A stretch of DNA of 8,647 nt from an uncultured bacterium (GTDB lineage: Bacteria > Bacillota > Clostridia > Lachnospirales > Lachnospiraceae): positions 1 through 8,647 of the forward strand of contig CAMTZV010000031.1 in assembly GCA_947086625.1 (NCBI GenBank). The letters run 5' to 3'. The position numbers were made by a program, and so were the translations under genes. Below, one piece after another: positions 1-6,103 of the stretch; positions within the stretch are counted from its first letter, which is position 1, and every line of letters starts with the position of its first letter. The notes below the pieces were generated by a model, which saw only the letters and a list, made by a program, of their open reading frames with translations, ran no database searches and had not been told where the DNA came from.

Positions 1-357
1 ACGCTCGTTATCCCGATGGACGAGGACTACGAGTTCACGGACAATTTAGACGAGATACTCGCCGTGGAGGGCATCGATGCCGTAAACTTCGGGCCGATTG
101 ACTACGCCGTATCCAAAAATCTGCAGATCGGCTACACGATGGGCGAGGAGGTAAAGGAAGCCTACGACAGGCTTGTGAAGGCCGCGAAGGCAAAGGGCAT
201 CGGGGTGCTCGGCCCTGTGGTTCCGCCCACAAGGGAGAATCTCGAGAACGCCGTGAAGGAGGGCTATACGATGATTATCGTCGGAAATGACATGTGGCAT
301 TTCCAGAAGGCGCTGAAGGAGGTCGTGGCCGAGACGAAGGCGGTCGGAAAGCAGTAA
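1..357 (+). CDS. HpcH/HpaI-type aldolase, C-terminal fragment
   Basis: The reading frame is open from base 1 and ends at TAA 355-357, so this is the last 118 residues of a longer protein whose start lies left of the window. The fragment carries the 'VNFGPIDYAVSKNLQIGY' stretch, which matches the conserved GPxDL-type segment of the HpcH/HpaI aldolase / citrate lyase beta family. It is followed by a helix ending in 'AAKAKGIGVLGPVV' and a final 'GYTMIIVGNDMWHF' strand, the usual closing strand of this TIM barrel. Family members are metal-dependent class II aldolases that cleave or form 2-keto-3-deoxy sugar acids or related compounds in the cytoplasm. The metal ligands would lie in the missing upstream part, so activity and substrate cannot be judged. 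A strong hairpin follows directly and probably ends this transcription unit. An internal ATG at base 16 is not the start, because conserved sequence continues to the edge. Confidence 0.75.
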   Translation, partial: TLVIPMDEDYEFTDNLDEILAVEGIDAVNFGPIDYAVSKNLQIGYTMGEEVKEAYDRLVKAAKAKGIGVLGPVVPPTRENLENAVKEGYTMIIVGNDMWHFQKALKEVVAETKAVGKQ

Positions 358-380
358 AACAGGTAGTTTCTGCGAATTTG

Positions 381-421
381 AAAATACAACTTGTACAAAG
401 TGCCGTACAAGTTGTATTTTT
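381..421 (+). terminator. Perfect 16-bp hairpin with T-tract (probable intrinsic terminator)
   Basis: Bases 381-396 and 405-420 are perfect reverse complements (16 bp) around an 8-nt loop (AAAGTGCC). The right arm ends in TTTT, extended to TTTTT at 417-421, and the left arm begins with AAAA, so the structure could end transcription in either direction. It lies 23 nt after the aldolase stop codon, as expected for a rho-independent terminator. It is unusual in two ways. The stem is AT-rich (5 of 16 pairs are GC), and it ends only 6 nt before the ATG of the histidine kinase gene. Each arm also contains its own small palindrome, TACAA-N-TTGTA, so an operator role is possible. Confidence 0.75.
391..420 (+). 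promoter_or_regulatory. Speculative promoter for the sensor operon, embedded in the hairpin
   Basis: TTGTAC (391-396) and TATTTT (415-420) are spaced by 18 bp and could act as -35 and -10 boxes. Transcription would then start at about 427, which is the kinase ATG itself. The spacer begins with AAAGTGCCG, a 9-mer also found in the spacer of the transporter promoter (6083-6091). The boxes are weak and lie inside a terminator-like structure, so this is a hypothesis. The alternative is that the sensor operon is transcribed by read-through from the aldolase gene. Confidence 0.25.
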
Positions 422-426
422 ATTAT

Positions 427-1905
427 ATGGAAAAAGAATTTGCGCAGAAAAGACAATCGTCCTTAAAGGGGACGCTGACGCTGCTTGTGGCGGTAGCCGC
501 GCTGCCGTTTCTCGTGCTGTCGGTATATCTGCTCGTGTCGCTCAAGGGCTACAGCCGCGCCTATGACAATATCGTCAGCAATATGACGGTGGCGAACGAC
601 TATAACCTGGATTTCAAAAACGAGCTGGACGAGAGCATTTACCGGCTGGTGTCAGGCAGTATCACGTTCGCCGGTCTGGAGGAGGATGCTTCCGTGCAGG
701 ATCCTTACGAGCTGGTCGATGCGCTGCGGGAGGACTTCGGGGCGCTTGTGCGCATTACGACCGATAGGGAGAGCCGCCTGTGGCTGCAGAGCCTGCTGCG
801 AAACCTCGACACGCTGCAGGACCGCATCGACGACATCCGGTACAATCTGCTGCAGGGCGGGCATTACGACGAAAATATGGAGATGCTCGACAACAACATC
901 TACATCCTGACCGAGCTGATTCAGGACGATATCCAGTACTACATTTTTTACCAGACGAGCAGCATGAACAGCCTGAAGATCCAGCTCAACATGCAGGTGG
1001 AGCGCTTTATGATCGTTTTTGGCATCGTCCTTGCGCTGACGCTGCTCTTTGTGCTGCTCATCGCGGCGCAGACGGTCGGCGGCATCGTGCGCCCGATCGA
1101 GCGTCTGCGCTACGTGGCCGGGGAGGTCGCGCGGGGGGATTTCGGCGTGCGTGCGGATGCCGAGGGCCCGGCAGAGATCACCGATCTGGCGGGAACCGTC
1201 AACGATATGACCGTGCGTCTTGCGGCGATGGTGGCAAAGATCAAGGAGGACGAGCGGGGGATGCGCCATGCGGAGCTTCGGCTTTTGCAGGAGCAGATCA
1301 ATCCGCATTTTCTGTACAATACACTGGATACGATCGTGTGGCTGATCGAGGGGGACAAGGCGGATGCGGCGGTGGACATGGTCGTCTCGCTTTCACAGTT
1401 TTTCCGGCTCGTGTTAAGCCACGGGGCGGAGTTCATCACGATCCGGGACGAGGAGCAGCACATCCGAAGCTACCTGAAGATCCAACAGGCGCGCTACCAC
1501 GATATTCTGGACTATGAGATTTCGATTGACCCGGACATTTATCCGTATGAGATCTTAAAGCTGACGCTTCAGCCGCTTGTCGAAAACGCGCTCTATCACG
1601 GCATCAAGTACAAGCGTGCGCGGGGAAAGATTACGATTACGGGGCAGATGCAGGGCGCGCGCATTGTGCTGTGCGTGCAGGACAACGGGGTCGGAATGAC
1701 GCCGGAGAAGCTCTCGCAGCTGCGCCGTGAGATCGAGCGGCCGTGCAAGGACACGGCGGGAGGCTTCGGACTGGCCAACGTCAACGAGCGCATCCGCATG
1801 TATTTCGGGGATTATTATGGCATGGAAATTTGTTCACGGCAGGGTGAGGGGACAAGCGTGACGGTGACGATTCCGGCACGGAAGACAGAAAGGCGTACAG
1901 GATGA
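427..1905 (+). CDS. Membrane sensor histidine kinase, YesM/LytS-like
   Basis: The product is 492 aa. Transmembrane segments lie at about residues 16-37 and 194-216 and bracket an extracytoplasmic domain of about 155 residues. A HAMP linker follows at about 217-270. The His-kinase (PF06580-type) motif 'QINPHFLYNT' places the phosphorylated histidine at His294. The ATP-binding domain has an N-box (PLVENALYHG, Asn387), a G1 box (DNGVGM, from Asp419) and a G2 box (GGFGLANVNERI, from 445). All key residues are present. The next two genes encode an anchored sugar-binding protein and its response regulator, so this kinase probably senses a sugar through protein-protein contact outside the membrane. 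I chose ATG 427 over the in-frame TTG at 391 because 391-426 is the hairpin and its T-tract. No Shine-Dalgarno sequence precedes ATG 427, which is odd for this genome. The stop overlaps the next start (ATGA, 1902-1905). Confidence 0.9.
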   Translation: MEKEFAQKRQSSLKGTLTLLVAVAALPFLVLSVYLLVSLKGYSRAYDNIVSNMTVANDYNLDFKNELDESIYRLVSGSITFAGLEEDASVQDPYELVDALREDFGALVRITTDRESRLWLQSLLRNLDTLQDRIDDIRYNLLQGGHYDENMEMLDNNIYILTELIQDDIQYYIFYQTSSMNSLKIQLNMQVERFMIVFGIVLALTLLFVLLIAAQTVGGIVRPIERLRYVAGEVARGDFGVRADAEGPAEITDLAGTVNDMTVRLAAMVAKIKEDERGMRHAELRLLQEQINPHFLYNTLDTIVWLIEGDKADAAVDMVVSLSQFFRLVLSHGAEFITIRDEEQHIRSYLKIQQARYHDILDYEISIDPDIYPYEILKLTLQPLVENALYHGIKYKRARGKITITGQMQGARIVLCVQDNGVGMTPEKLSQLRREIERPCKDTAGGFGLANVNERIRMYFGDYYGMEICSRQGEGTSVTVTIPARKTERRTG

Positions 1906-2945
1906 AAAACGGAAAACGTATGGCGGCGGCGCTCCTGCTGCTGACGGTGCTGCTCGTGACGGTCCTGGTCGCAGGCGACCAGTTCCAGGACGTGCCTTTA
2001 AAGCAGAATACCGGCGGAAGCTACCCCGACGCGCAGGAGGATTTGATTGTAGTCGGCTTTTCGCAGCTTGGCAGCGAGTCGGTCTGGCGCACGACCCACA
2101 CGGATTCGATTCGGGAGGCGCTCTCCAAGGAAAACGGCTTTTTCCTCCAATACGACAACGCGCGGCAGAAGCAGGAAAACCAGATCAAGGCGGTCCGCGG
2201 CTTCATTTCGCAGCGGGTCGACTACATCGTGCTCTCGCCGCTCATGGAGGACGGCTGGGAAACGGTGCTGACAGAGGCGAAGGAGGCAGGCATCCCGGTC
2301 ATTTTGGTTGACCGCAAGATCTCCGGCGCGGACAGTCTTTACACGACGTTTATCGGCAGCGACATGGAGGCGGAGGGGCGCAAGGCGGGCGAGTGGCTCG
2401 TGCAGTATCAGAAAAAGCGGGGGAAAGAGGACGAGCCGCTCAACATCGTCATGCTCACCGGGACGCCCGGCTCGAGCTCTCAGCTTGGCAGAAGCAGAGG
2501 CTTTTACGAGGTGGCGGCGGAGCATCCGAACTGGAAGTTTATCGATCTGGCGTCGGGAGATTTCACGGTCATCAAGGGCAGGGAGGTCATGGGGGAATTT
2601 CTGCGGCGGCACAGGAAGATCGACGTGGTCGTGAGTCAGAACGACGAGATGACGTTCGGCGCGCTGGAGGCGATCCAGAACGCGGGGCGCATGACGGGCC
2701 TGCCCGGCAGCATGATCGTCATCTCCTTTGACGGCATGAAGGAGGCGCTCGAGCTCGTGGCGGACGGGCGCATTAACTGCGTGGTCGAGTGCAATCCAAG
2801 ACAGGGCGACGTGGTTGCGCGCGTGATAAAGCGGCTTGAGGCGGGTGAGCCGGTCGGAAAGGTATACTATGTGCGGGAGCAGGTGTTCACGCGGGAAAAC
2901 GCCAGGGATCATCTGGCCGGTTATGAGGCGAAGGAAGCCGAGTAG
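1902..2945 (+). CDS. Membrane-anchored YtfQ-like sugar-binding sensor protein
   Basis: The product is 347 aa. Residues 8-24 form a hydrophobic segment (AAALLLLTVLLVTVLVA) after a Lys/Arg-rich start. There is no lipobox cysteine, so the protein is probably held by an uncleaved signal anchor, unlike the transporter lipoprotein at 6160. From about residue 49 it is a periplasmic-binding-protein type I fold (Peripla_BP_4), with YtfQ-like stretches such as 'VGFSQLGSESVWRTTHTDSI', 'ENQIKAVRGFISQRVDYIVLSP', 'AGIPVILVDRKI' and 'YTTFIGSDMEAEG'. The gene sits between kinase and response regulator, with a 4-nt overlap to the kinase and 11 nt to the regulator. It therefore most likely feeds ligand occupancy to the kinase rather than to a transporter. 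XylFII, which docks on the LytS kinase in clostridial xylose sensing, is the closest known arrangement. A galactofuranose- or pentose-like ligand is possible but unproven. Confidence 0.85.
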   Translation: MKNGKRMAAALLLLTVLLVTVLVAGDQFQDVPLKQNTGGSYPDAQEDLIVVGFSQLGSESVWRTTHTDSIREALSKENGFFLQYDNARQKQENQIKAVRGFISQRVDYIVLSPLMEDGWETVLTEAKEAGIPVILVDRKISGADSLYTTFIGSDMEAEGRKAGEWLVQYQKKRGKEDEPLNIVMLTGTPGSSSQLGRSRGFYEVAAEHPNWKFIDLASGDFTVIKGREVMGEFLRRHRKIDVVVSQNDEMTFGALEAIQNAGRMTGLPGSMIVISFDGMKEALELVADGRINCVVECNPRQGDVVARVIKRLEAGEPVGKVYYVREQVFTRENARDHLAGYEAKEAE

Positions 2946-2956
2946 AGAGGAGCGAT

Positions 2957-4519
2957 ATGTTAAAGGTATTTTTAGTTGAGGACGAGAGTGTGGTTCGACA
3001 GGCGCTGCGGGACAATATCCCGTGGCAGCAGTACGGCTATCGGTTTGTCGGGGAGGCGGGGGACGGCGAGATGGCGCTTCCGATGATCCGAAAGACCGTA
3101 CCGGACGTGCTGATTACGGACATTAAAATGCCTTTCATGGACGGCCTTGCGCTCAGCCACATTGTCAGAGCCGAGTTTCCCGACATGAAGATCGTCATCA
3201 TCAGCGGCTACGACGACTTTGAATACGCCAGGCAGGCGATTTCCGAGGGCGTGGACGAGTATCTCTTAAAGCCCATCACCCGAAGCTCCCTGCAAAAGGC
3301 GCTCGCAGATCTCCGCGAAAAGCAGAAAAATTATCTGAAAAAGTTTGAGAGCGAAATGCAGGAGTACGAGCAGTACGCGCTGCGCAGCTTTTTTGAAAAG
3401 GTGTTCGAGGGGAAGCTCTCGGCACAGGAGCTTTACGAGGAGGCGGGGCGTCAGGGGCTTGAAATCAACGCTTCGGGCTACAACCTGATCCTGCTGGGCG
3501 TGCAGGACGATCTGTGCAGGGAGGACATTCTGCGGTATTTCCTGCGGTTTCCGGAGTGCATCGTTTTCCGCTGGAACATGAATACCTACGGCGTGCTTCT
3601 GATGGGGGAGCAAAAGCTTTTGCGGGGGCGCACCGATACCCACATGGACTATATCGAGCGGGCGTGCAGAGCAACCGCAGACAGGGAGTGGTATGTCGCC
3701 GCGGGCGAGCCGGTGGAGCGCTTCAGCCAGCTGAGCGCGTGCTACCGGCAGGTGAATCACCGGTATGCATGCCGGTATCTGGCGCCGGAGCAGCATGTGC
3801 TGACCGGTGAGCTGGCGGAAAAGTACGGGACCGCCGGCGGCGGGGAATCCTTTGGCGGGATGGATGCGAACAAGGTGGATCCCGAGATCATCCGGGGCTT
3901 TCTCGCAAACGGGCAGCGCACGGAGATCGACGAGTTTGTGGGAAGCTACATGGACAGCCTGGGAGGGGTTGTAGCGTCGAGGCTGTTTCGGGATTACCTG
4001 CTGCTCAACATTCAGTTTACGGCACAGGCGTACATTGAGAGCATCGGATGTCAGCAGAAGGAATTTTTGGAGGCGGTGGGCGCGGAGCGCATCCAGGAGA
4101 TGGTGACGGATCCCGGGACGATGGAGACATACATACGCACGATGCTCGCCGAGGCGCTGCGCCTGCGCGACGAAAAGCAGCAGTCGCAGGGCAAGAAGGT
4201 TTTGCAGACGGCGCTTGATTATATCGACCGGAATTACACGCGGCCCGGCTTAAGCTTAAACGAGGTGGCGCAGGCGATCGGGGTGAGCCCGAACTATTTC
4301 AGCGGCATGTTCTCGCAGGAGATGGAGATGACGTTTGTGGAATATGTCACAAACAGGCGCATGGAGCAGGCGAAGCGTTTCTTAAAGGACGGCGTGCTGC
4401 CCGCGTCGCAGATTGCGGCGGCGGTAGGGTATCGCGATGCGCACTATTTCAGCTTTGTGTTTAAGAAGACGGTTGGGGTGTCGCCGCGGGAGTGGAGGGC
4501 GAAGAACCAGAGCCAGTGA
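2957..4519 (+). CDS. YesN-type response regulator with AraC DNA-binding domain
   Basis: The product is 520 aa. The receiver domain is at residues 1-118, with the acidic pair Glu8/Asp9, phosphoacceptor Asp55 (in LITDIKMPFMDG), Ser83 (IISGYDDF) and Lys105 (YLLKP). All switch residues are intact. A charged helical linker and a poorly conserved middle domain (about 120-400) follow. The C-terminal AraC/XylS double helix-turn-helix occupies about 415-515 and includes 'LSLNEVAQAIGVSPNYFSGMF' split across the first motif and 'IAAAVGYRDAHYFSFVFKK' in the second. This layout is typical of YesN regulators, which activate nearby carbohydrate-uptake genes once phosphorylated by a YesM/LytS kinase. The start has an AGAGGAG ribosome binding site at 2946-2952. 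The likely target is the transporter promoter at 6076-6103, inferred from gene context. Confidence 0.92.
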   Translation: MLKVFLVEDESVVRQALRDNIPWQQYGYRFVGEAGDGEMALPMIRKTVPDVLITDIKMPFMDGLALSHIVRAEFPDMKIVIISGYDDFEYARQAISEGVDEYLLKPITRSSLQKALADLREKQKNYLKKFESEMQEYEQYALRSFFEKVFEGKLSAQELYEEAGRQGLEINASGYNLILLGVQDDLCREDILRYFLRFPECIVFRWNMNTYGVLLMGEQKLLRGRTDTHMDYIERACRATADREWYVAAGEPVERFSQLSACYRQVNHRYACRYLAPEQHVLTGELAEKYGTAGGGESFGGMDANKVDPEIIRGFLANGQRTEIDEFVGSYMDSLGGVVASRLFRDYLLLNIQFTAQAYIESIGCQQKEFLEAVGAERIQEMVTDPGTMETYIRTMLAEALRLRDEKQQSQGKKVLQTALDYIDRNYTRPGLSLNEVAQAIGVSPNYFSGMFSQEMEMTFVEYVTNRRMEQAKRFLKDGVLPASQIAAAVGYRDAHYFSFVFKKTVGVSPREWRAKNQSQ

Positions 4520-4527
4520 CGTGTGTG

Positions 4528-4615
4528 GGGGGGGGCGGGACGACAGAGCCGCGCGGCTCCGATTGTTCGTTCCGAACCAAAAGTCGCCGCGTCGGCCCTG
4601 TTGTCCCCCCCCCTC
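4528..4615. repeat. Long imperfect hairpin between convergent genes, flanked by G9 and C9
   Basis: By eye, 4528-4557 pairs with 4586-4615. The outermost 8 pairs are mostly G-C and come from the G9 run at 4527-4535 and the C9 run at 4605-4613. After a single bulged C (4536) come 10 pairs (4537-4546 with 4598-4607, one G-U). After one A-C mismatch come 4 pairs, and after one bulged T come 6 more. That gives about 28 pairs, two of them wobble. The loop (4558-4585) contains a further 5-bp stem, GTTCG (4565-4569) with CGAAC (4573-4577). Bases 4546-4559 are also a perfect 14-bp palindrome on their own, which gives a competing fold. The element starts 8 nt after the response regulator stop. No T-tract follows on either strand, so it is not a textbook terminator, although it could still end or stabilise both convergent transcripts. 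Confidence 0.7.
4563..4598. repeat. 36-bp direct repeat, copy 1
   Basis: Bases 4563-4598 are identical to 4639-4674 except at one position (G4591 versus A4667), with an offset of 76 bp. The unit contains the small dyad GTTCG-TTC-CGAAC, the tract CCAAAAGTCGCC, and GCCGCGTCGGC near its right end. A GC-rich palindrome (4546-4559) stands just before this copy, and the right part of the copy forms one arm of the long hairpin. Confidence 0.9.
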
Positions 4616-4638
4616 GCCCGGAACCGCCGCGGTTTCCG

Positions 4639-4674
4639 TTGTTCGTTCCGAACCAAAAGTCGCCGCATCGGCCC
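4639..4674. repeat. 36-bp direct repeat, copy 2
   Basis: This is the second copy of the unit at 4563-4598, with 35 of 36 bases identical. It is preceded by a different GC-rich dyad (4620-4637, AACCG-CCG-CGGTT core), which can also pair in part with the GCCGCATCGG segment of the repeat. The pairing scheme of copy 1 is therefore roughly kept while the sequence differs. The copy ends 22 nt before the stop codon of the AraR-like gene on the other strand. Confidence 0.9.
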
Positions 4675-4696
4675 AGACGTCCCACCCTCCGCTTCT

Positions 4697-5779
4697 TTAT
4701 GATAGCGACACCGTGCTCTCGCGCACGATAAGCTCCCAGCGGAAGTTCACGGGGGCGGGGCGTTCGGCGCGCAGCAGGGCGAGCAGCGCGTTTGCTGCTG
4801 CTCCGGCAGTCTCCGGGGGCCTTCGTGCGAGGGAGGTGAGGGCCGGCTCGCAAAATTTGCACAGAAAGCTGTTGTCAAAGCCCGCGACGCTGACGTCCTG
4901 CGGGACATGGAAGCCCGCATGCGTAAGCTCCCGAACGAGCCAGTAGGCGATCTCGTCATCCTGACAGATGACGGCAGAGCAGGAGCCGAGCTTTTTGCTG
5001 ATGTAATCAGCTAAAAAGCCGGTATCCTGCTTTTTTTGCAGATCGAAAAGCTGATCGGAGGTGTACCAGCCGATGCGCCCGTCCTCGCACGGGACGCCTG
5101 CCTCGGCGCAGGCGCGCGCAAAGCCGAGATAGCGGTGTGCACCGGCGCGCGTATCGCAGCAGAGAACGGCGCCGATGCGCGTATGCCGAAGAGCCAGCAG
5201 CCGTTCGGCCAGCAGATATCCGCCTCCGACATCGTCGTCTAAAAGCACGGGCCGGGGCGGAAAATTTTCATATCCCCCGTGCAAAAAGACGGTGGCACAC
5301 TGCTGTTCCCACAGCCGTTCATACAGGTCGAGGCAGGGATTTGGCAGCGCGTTTTTGACCGGCTCGACGATCATGCCGCGGGGCGGCTTTTCGCAGAGGC
5401 TTTCTAAGATGAGCCGCTCCTTTGCGATGCTGTAGCCGGTTAAATAGAAGGAAACGGCGAAGCCCTCCTTTGTGAGCGGCACAAGAAGGCCGCTGCGAAG
5501 CCTTGCGTACGTGTAATCGCTGTCGGAGGGCAAAAGGACGGCAATCTGGTTGTGGGCACTGTCGGGGTGAAGCCCGGTTGCGTAAGCGCCGCTGCCCTGC
5601 CTGCGCCGGATCAGTCCCTCCTCCTCTAAGACGGCGAGCGCCTGGCGCACGGTCTGGCGGCTCACGCCGTAGAGGCCGCGCAGCTTTTCCTCGGTCGGGA
5701 GCTTGCCCGTGCCGCCAAAGGCGCCTGCGGTGAGCTGCTTGCGCAAGGCGTCTGCAAGTTGTTGATATTTTGGAATCAT
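4697..5779 (-). CDS. AraR-like transcriptional repressor (GntR DNA-binding domain, LacI-type sensor domain)
   Basis: The product is 360 aa, close to the length of Bacillus AraR. Residues 1-68 form a GntR winged helix: 'MIPKYQQLADALRKQL', then 'KLPTEEKLRGLYGVSRQTVR' from residue 26, with the recognition helix at about 39-50 and the wing 'RRRQGSGAYA'. From about residue 75 to the end is a LacI/GalR-type sugar-binding domain, with 'NQIAVLLPSDSDYTYARL' at its start and 'VPQDVSVAGFDNS' before the final lobe. This hybrid architecture defines the AraR group, which represses pentose-use genes until the sugar binds. I start at the minus-strand ATG (5779-5777) because GGAGG lies 6 nt upstream (5790-5786) and the protein begins as AraR does. 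An in-frame ATG at 5914 would add 45 basic, unrelated residues. The gene is divergent from the transporter genes, which are its probable targets. L-arabinose is a family-based guess for the effector. Confidence 0.9.
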   Translation of the reverse strand: MIPKYQQLADALRKQLTAGAFGGTGKLPTEEKLRGLYGVSRQTVRQALAVLEEEGLIRRRQGSGAYATGLHPDSAHNQIAVLLPSDSDYTYARLRSGLLVPLTKEGFAVSFYLTGYSIAKERLILESLCEKPPRGMIVEPVKNALPNPCLDLYERLWEQQCATVFLHGGYENFPPRPVLLDDDVGGGYLLAERLLALRHTRIGAVLCCDTRAGAHRYLGFARACAEAGVPCEDGRIGWYTSDQLFDLQKKQDTGFLADYISKKLGSCSAVICQDDEIAYWLVRELTHAGFHVPQDVSVAGFDNSFLCKFCEPALTSLARRPPETAGAAANALLALLRAERPAPVNFRWELIVRESTVSLS

Positions 5780-5865
5780 GGCTCTCCTCCTGTGAAAATA
5801 TCTGCGTTTTTTTGCGGATCGGTGGATTTTTTCTCTTCGTCCGAGGGGAAAATCGGAAAAAAACA

Positions 5866-5879
5866 TCGGAAATTTCCGA
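5866..5879. promoter_or_regulatory. Perfect 14-bp palindrome in the repressor leader
   Basis: TCGGAAATTTCCGA is a perfect palindrome, about 87 nt upstream of the repressor start. It fits a dimer-binding site, perhaps for autoregulation. TTGGCA on the minus strand (5889-5884) lies next to it, but no good -10 box follows, so I do not call a promoter. It differs from the ATTTGTAT repeats, so if it is an operator it may serve another regulator. Confidence 0.4.
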
Positions 5880-5985
5880 CGTTTGCCAACTTTGCCGAAA
5901 AAATGAGCGCGCATAAAGCAGACGGAATCGTAAAAAATCCCCCCTTTTTCGCCCGAAACCGTAAGATATTGAACCTAAATCTATT

Positions 5986-6002
5986 AAATCACAAATTTGT
6001 AT
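5986..6002 (+). promoter_or_regulatory. 17-bp direct repeat, copy 1 (candidate operator)
   Basis: AAATCACAAATTTGTAT differs from the copy at 6018-6034 at one base. The two copies are offset by 32 bp, close to three helical turns, so bound proteins would lie on the same face of the DNA. The core ATTTGTAT resembles the ATTTGTAC-like half-site I recall for Bacillus AraR operators, and the full ACAAATTTGT (5991-6000) is a 10-bp palindrome. It is about 90 bp upstream of the transporter -10 box. Confidence 0.5.
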
Positions 6003-6024
6003 GAAAATCTATCCTGAAAATCAA
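5996..6024 (-). promoter_or_regulatory. Weak candidate promoter for the AraR-like gene
   Basis: On the minus strand, TTGATT (6024-6019) and TACAAA (6001-5996) are separated by 17 bp. Each matches the sigma-A consensus at four of six bases. Both boxes fall inside the 17-bp repeats, so a protein bound there would block this promoter, as in autorepression. It would give a leader of about 210 nt. Other starts nearer the gene cannot be excluded. Confidence 0.3.
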
Positions 6025-6034
6025 AAATTTGTAT
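6018..6034 (+). promoter_or_regulatory. 17-bp direct repeat, copy 2 (candidate operator)
   Basis: AAATCAAAAATTTGTAT is the near-identical partner of 5986-6002. It ends 41 bp before the transporter -35 box. That distance suits either an activator such as the response regulator or a second repressor site used in cooperative binding. Confidence 0.5.
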
Positions 6035-6075
6035 TGTTCAATCAACCAAAACTGGGAAAAGTACACAATTTCCGG

Positions 6076-6103
6076 TTGAAGTAAAGTGCCGGATTTGTAT
6101 AAT
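6076..6103 (+). promoter_or_regulatory. Sigma-A promoter of the sugar transporter operon
   Basis: TTGAAG (6076-6081) and a perfect TATAAT (6098-6103) are separated by 16 bp, with transcription expected to start near 6110. A third ATTTGTAT (6093-6100) overlaps the -10 box, so a repressor bound there would compete with polymerase. The spacer holds AAAGTGCCG (6083-6091), also seen at 397-405 before the kinase gene. The slightly short spacer and imperfect -35 box suit a promoter that needs an activator. Confidence 0.75.

Noticed and set aside
390..402. CTTGTACAAAGTG matches the core of the engineered lambda-type attB2 recombination site.
   Set aside because: The flanking bases do not match, no cassette or integrase is present, and the segment is fully explained by the symmetric hairpin at 381-420.
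391..426. Upstream in-frame TTG start that would add 12 residues to the histidine kinase.
   Set aside because: The added residues are encoded by the hairpin and T-tract, there is no ribosome binding site, and ATG 427 gives a normal N-terminus before the first transmembrane segment.
652..1308. 218-codon open frame on the minus strand.
   Set aside because: It is antisense to the histidine kinase, with biased composition and no recognisable domain.
1998..2912. 304-codon open frame on the minus strand.
   Set aside because: It lies wholly opposite the sugar-binding sensor gene, is Arg/His/Leu-rich as expected for an antisense frame in G+C-rich DNA, and matches no family.
4563..4674. Repeats considered as a short CRISPR array.
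   Set aside because: There are only two copies, with a 40-bp gap that itself carries hairpin sequence, and no cas gene is present.
4437..4946. 169-codon plus-strand frame across the intergenic repeats.
   Set aside because: It overlaps the ends of two well-supported genes and reads through the G9 run and both repeats in different frames. The composition is low-complexity Arg/Ser/Pro.
5780..5914. Longer form of the AraR-like protein starting at the minus-strand ATG at 5914.
   Set aside because: The extra 45 residues are basic and unlike the family. ATG 5779 has a well-placed GGAGG and gives the expected AraR N-terminus.
5759..6004. 81-codon plus-strand frame in the divergent promoter region.
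   Set aside because: It starts inside the repressor gene on the opposite strand, has no ribosome binding site, and runs through the regulatory DNA with no recognisable motif.
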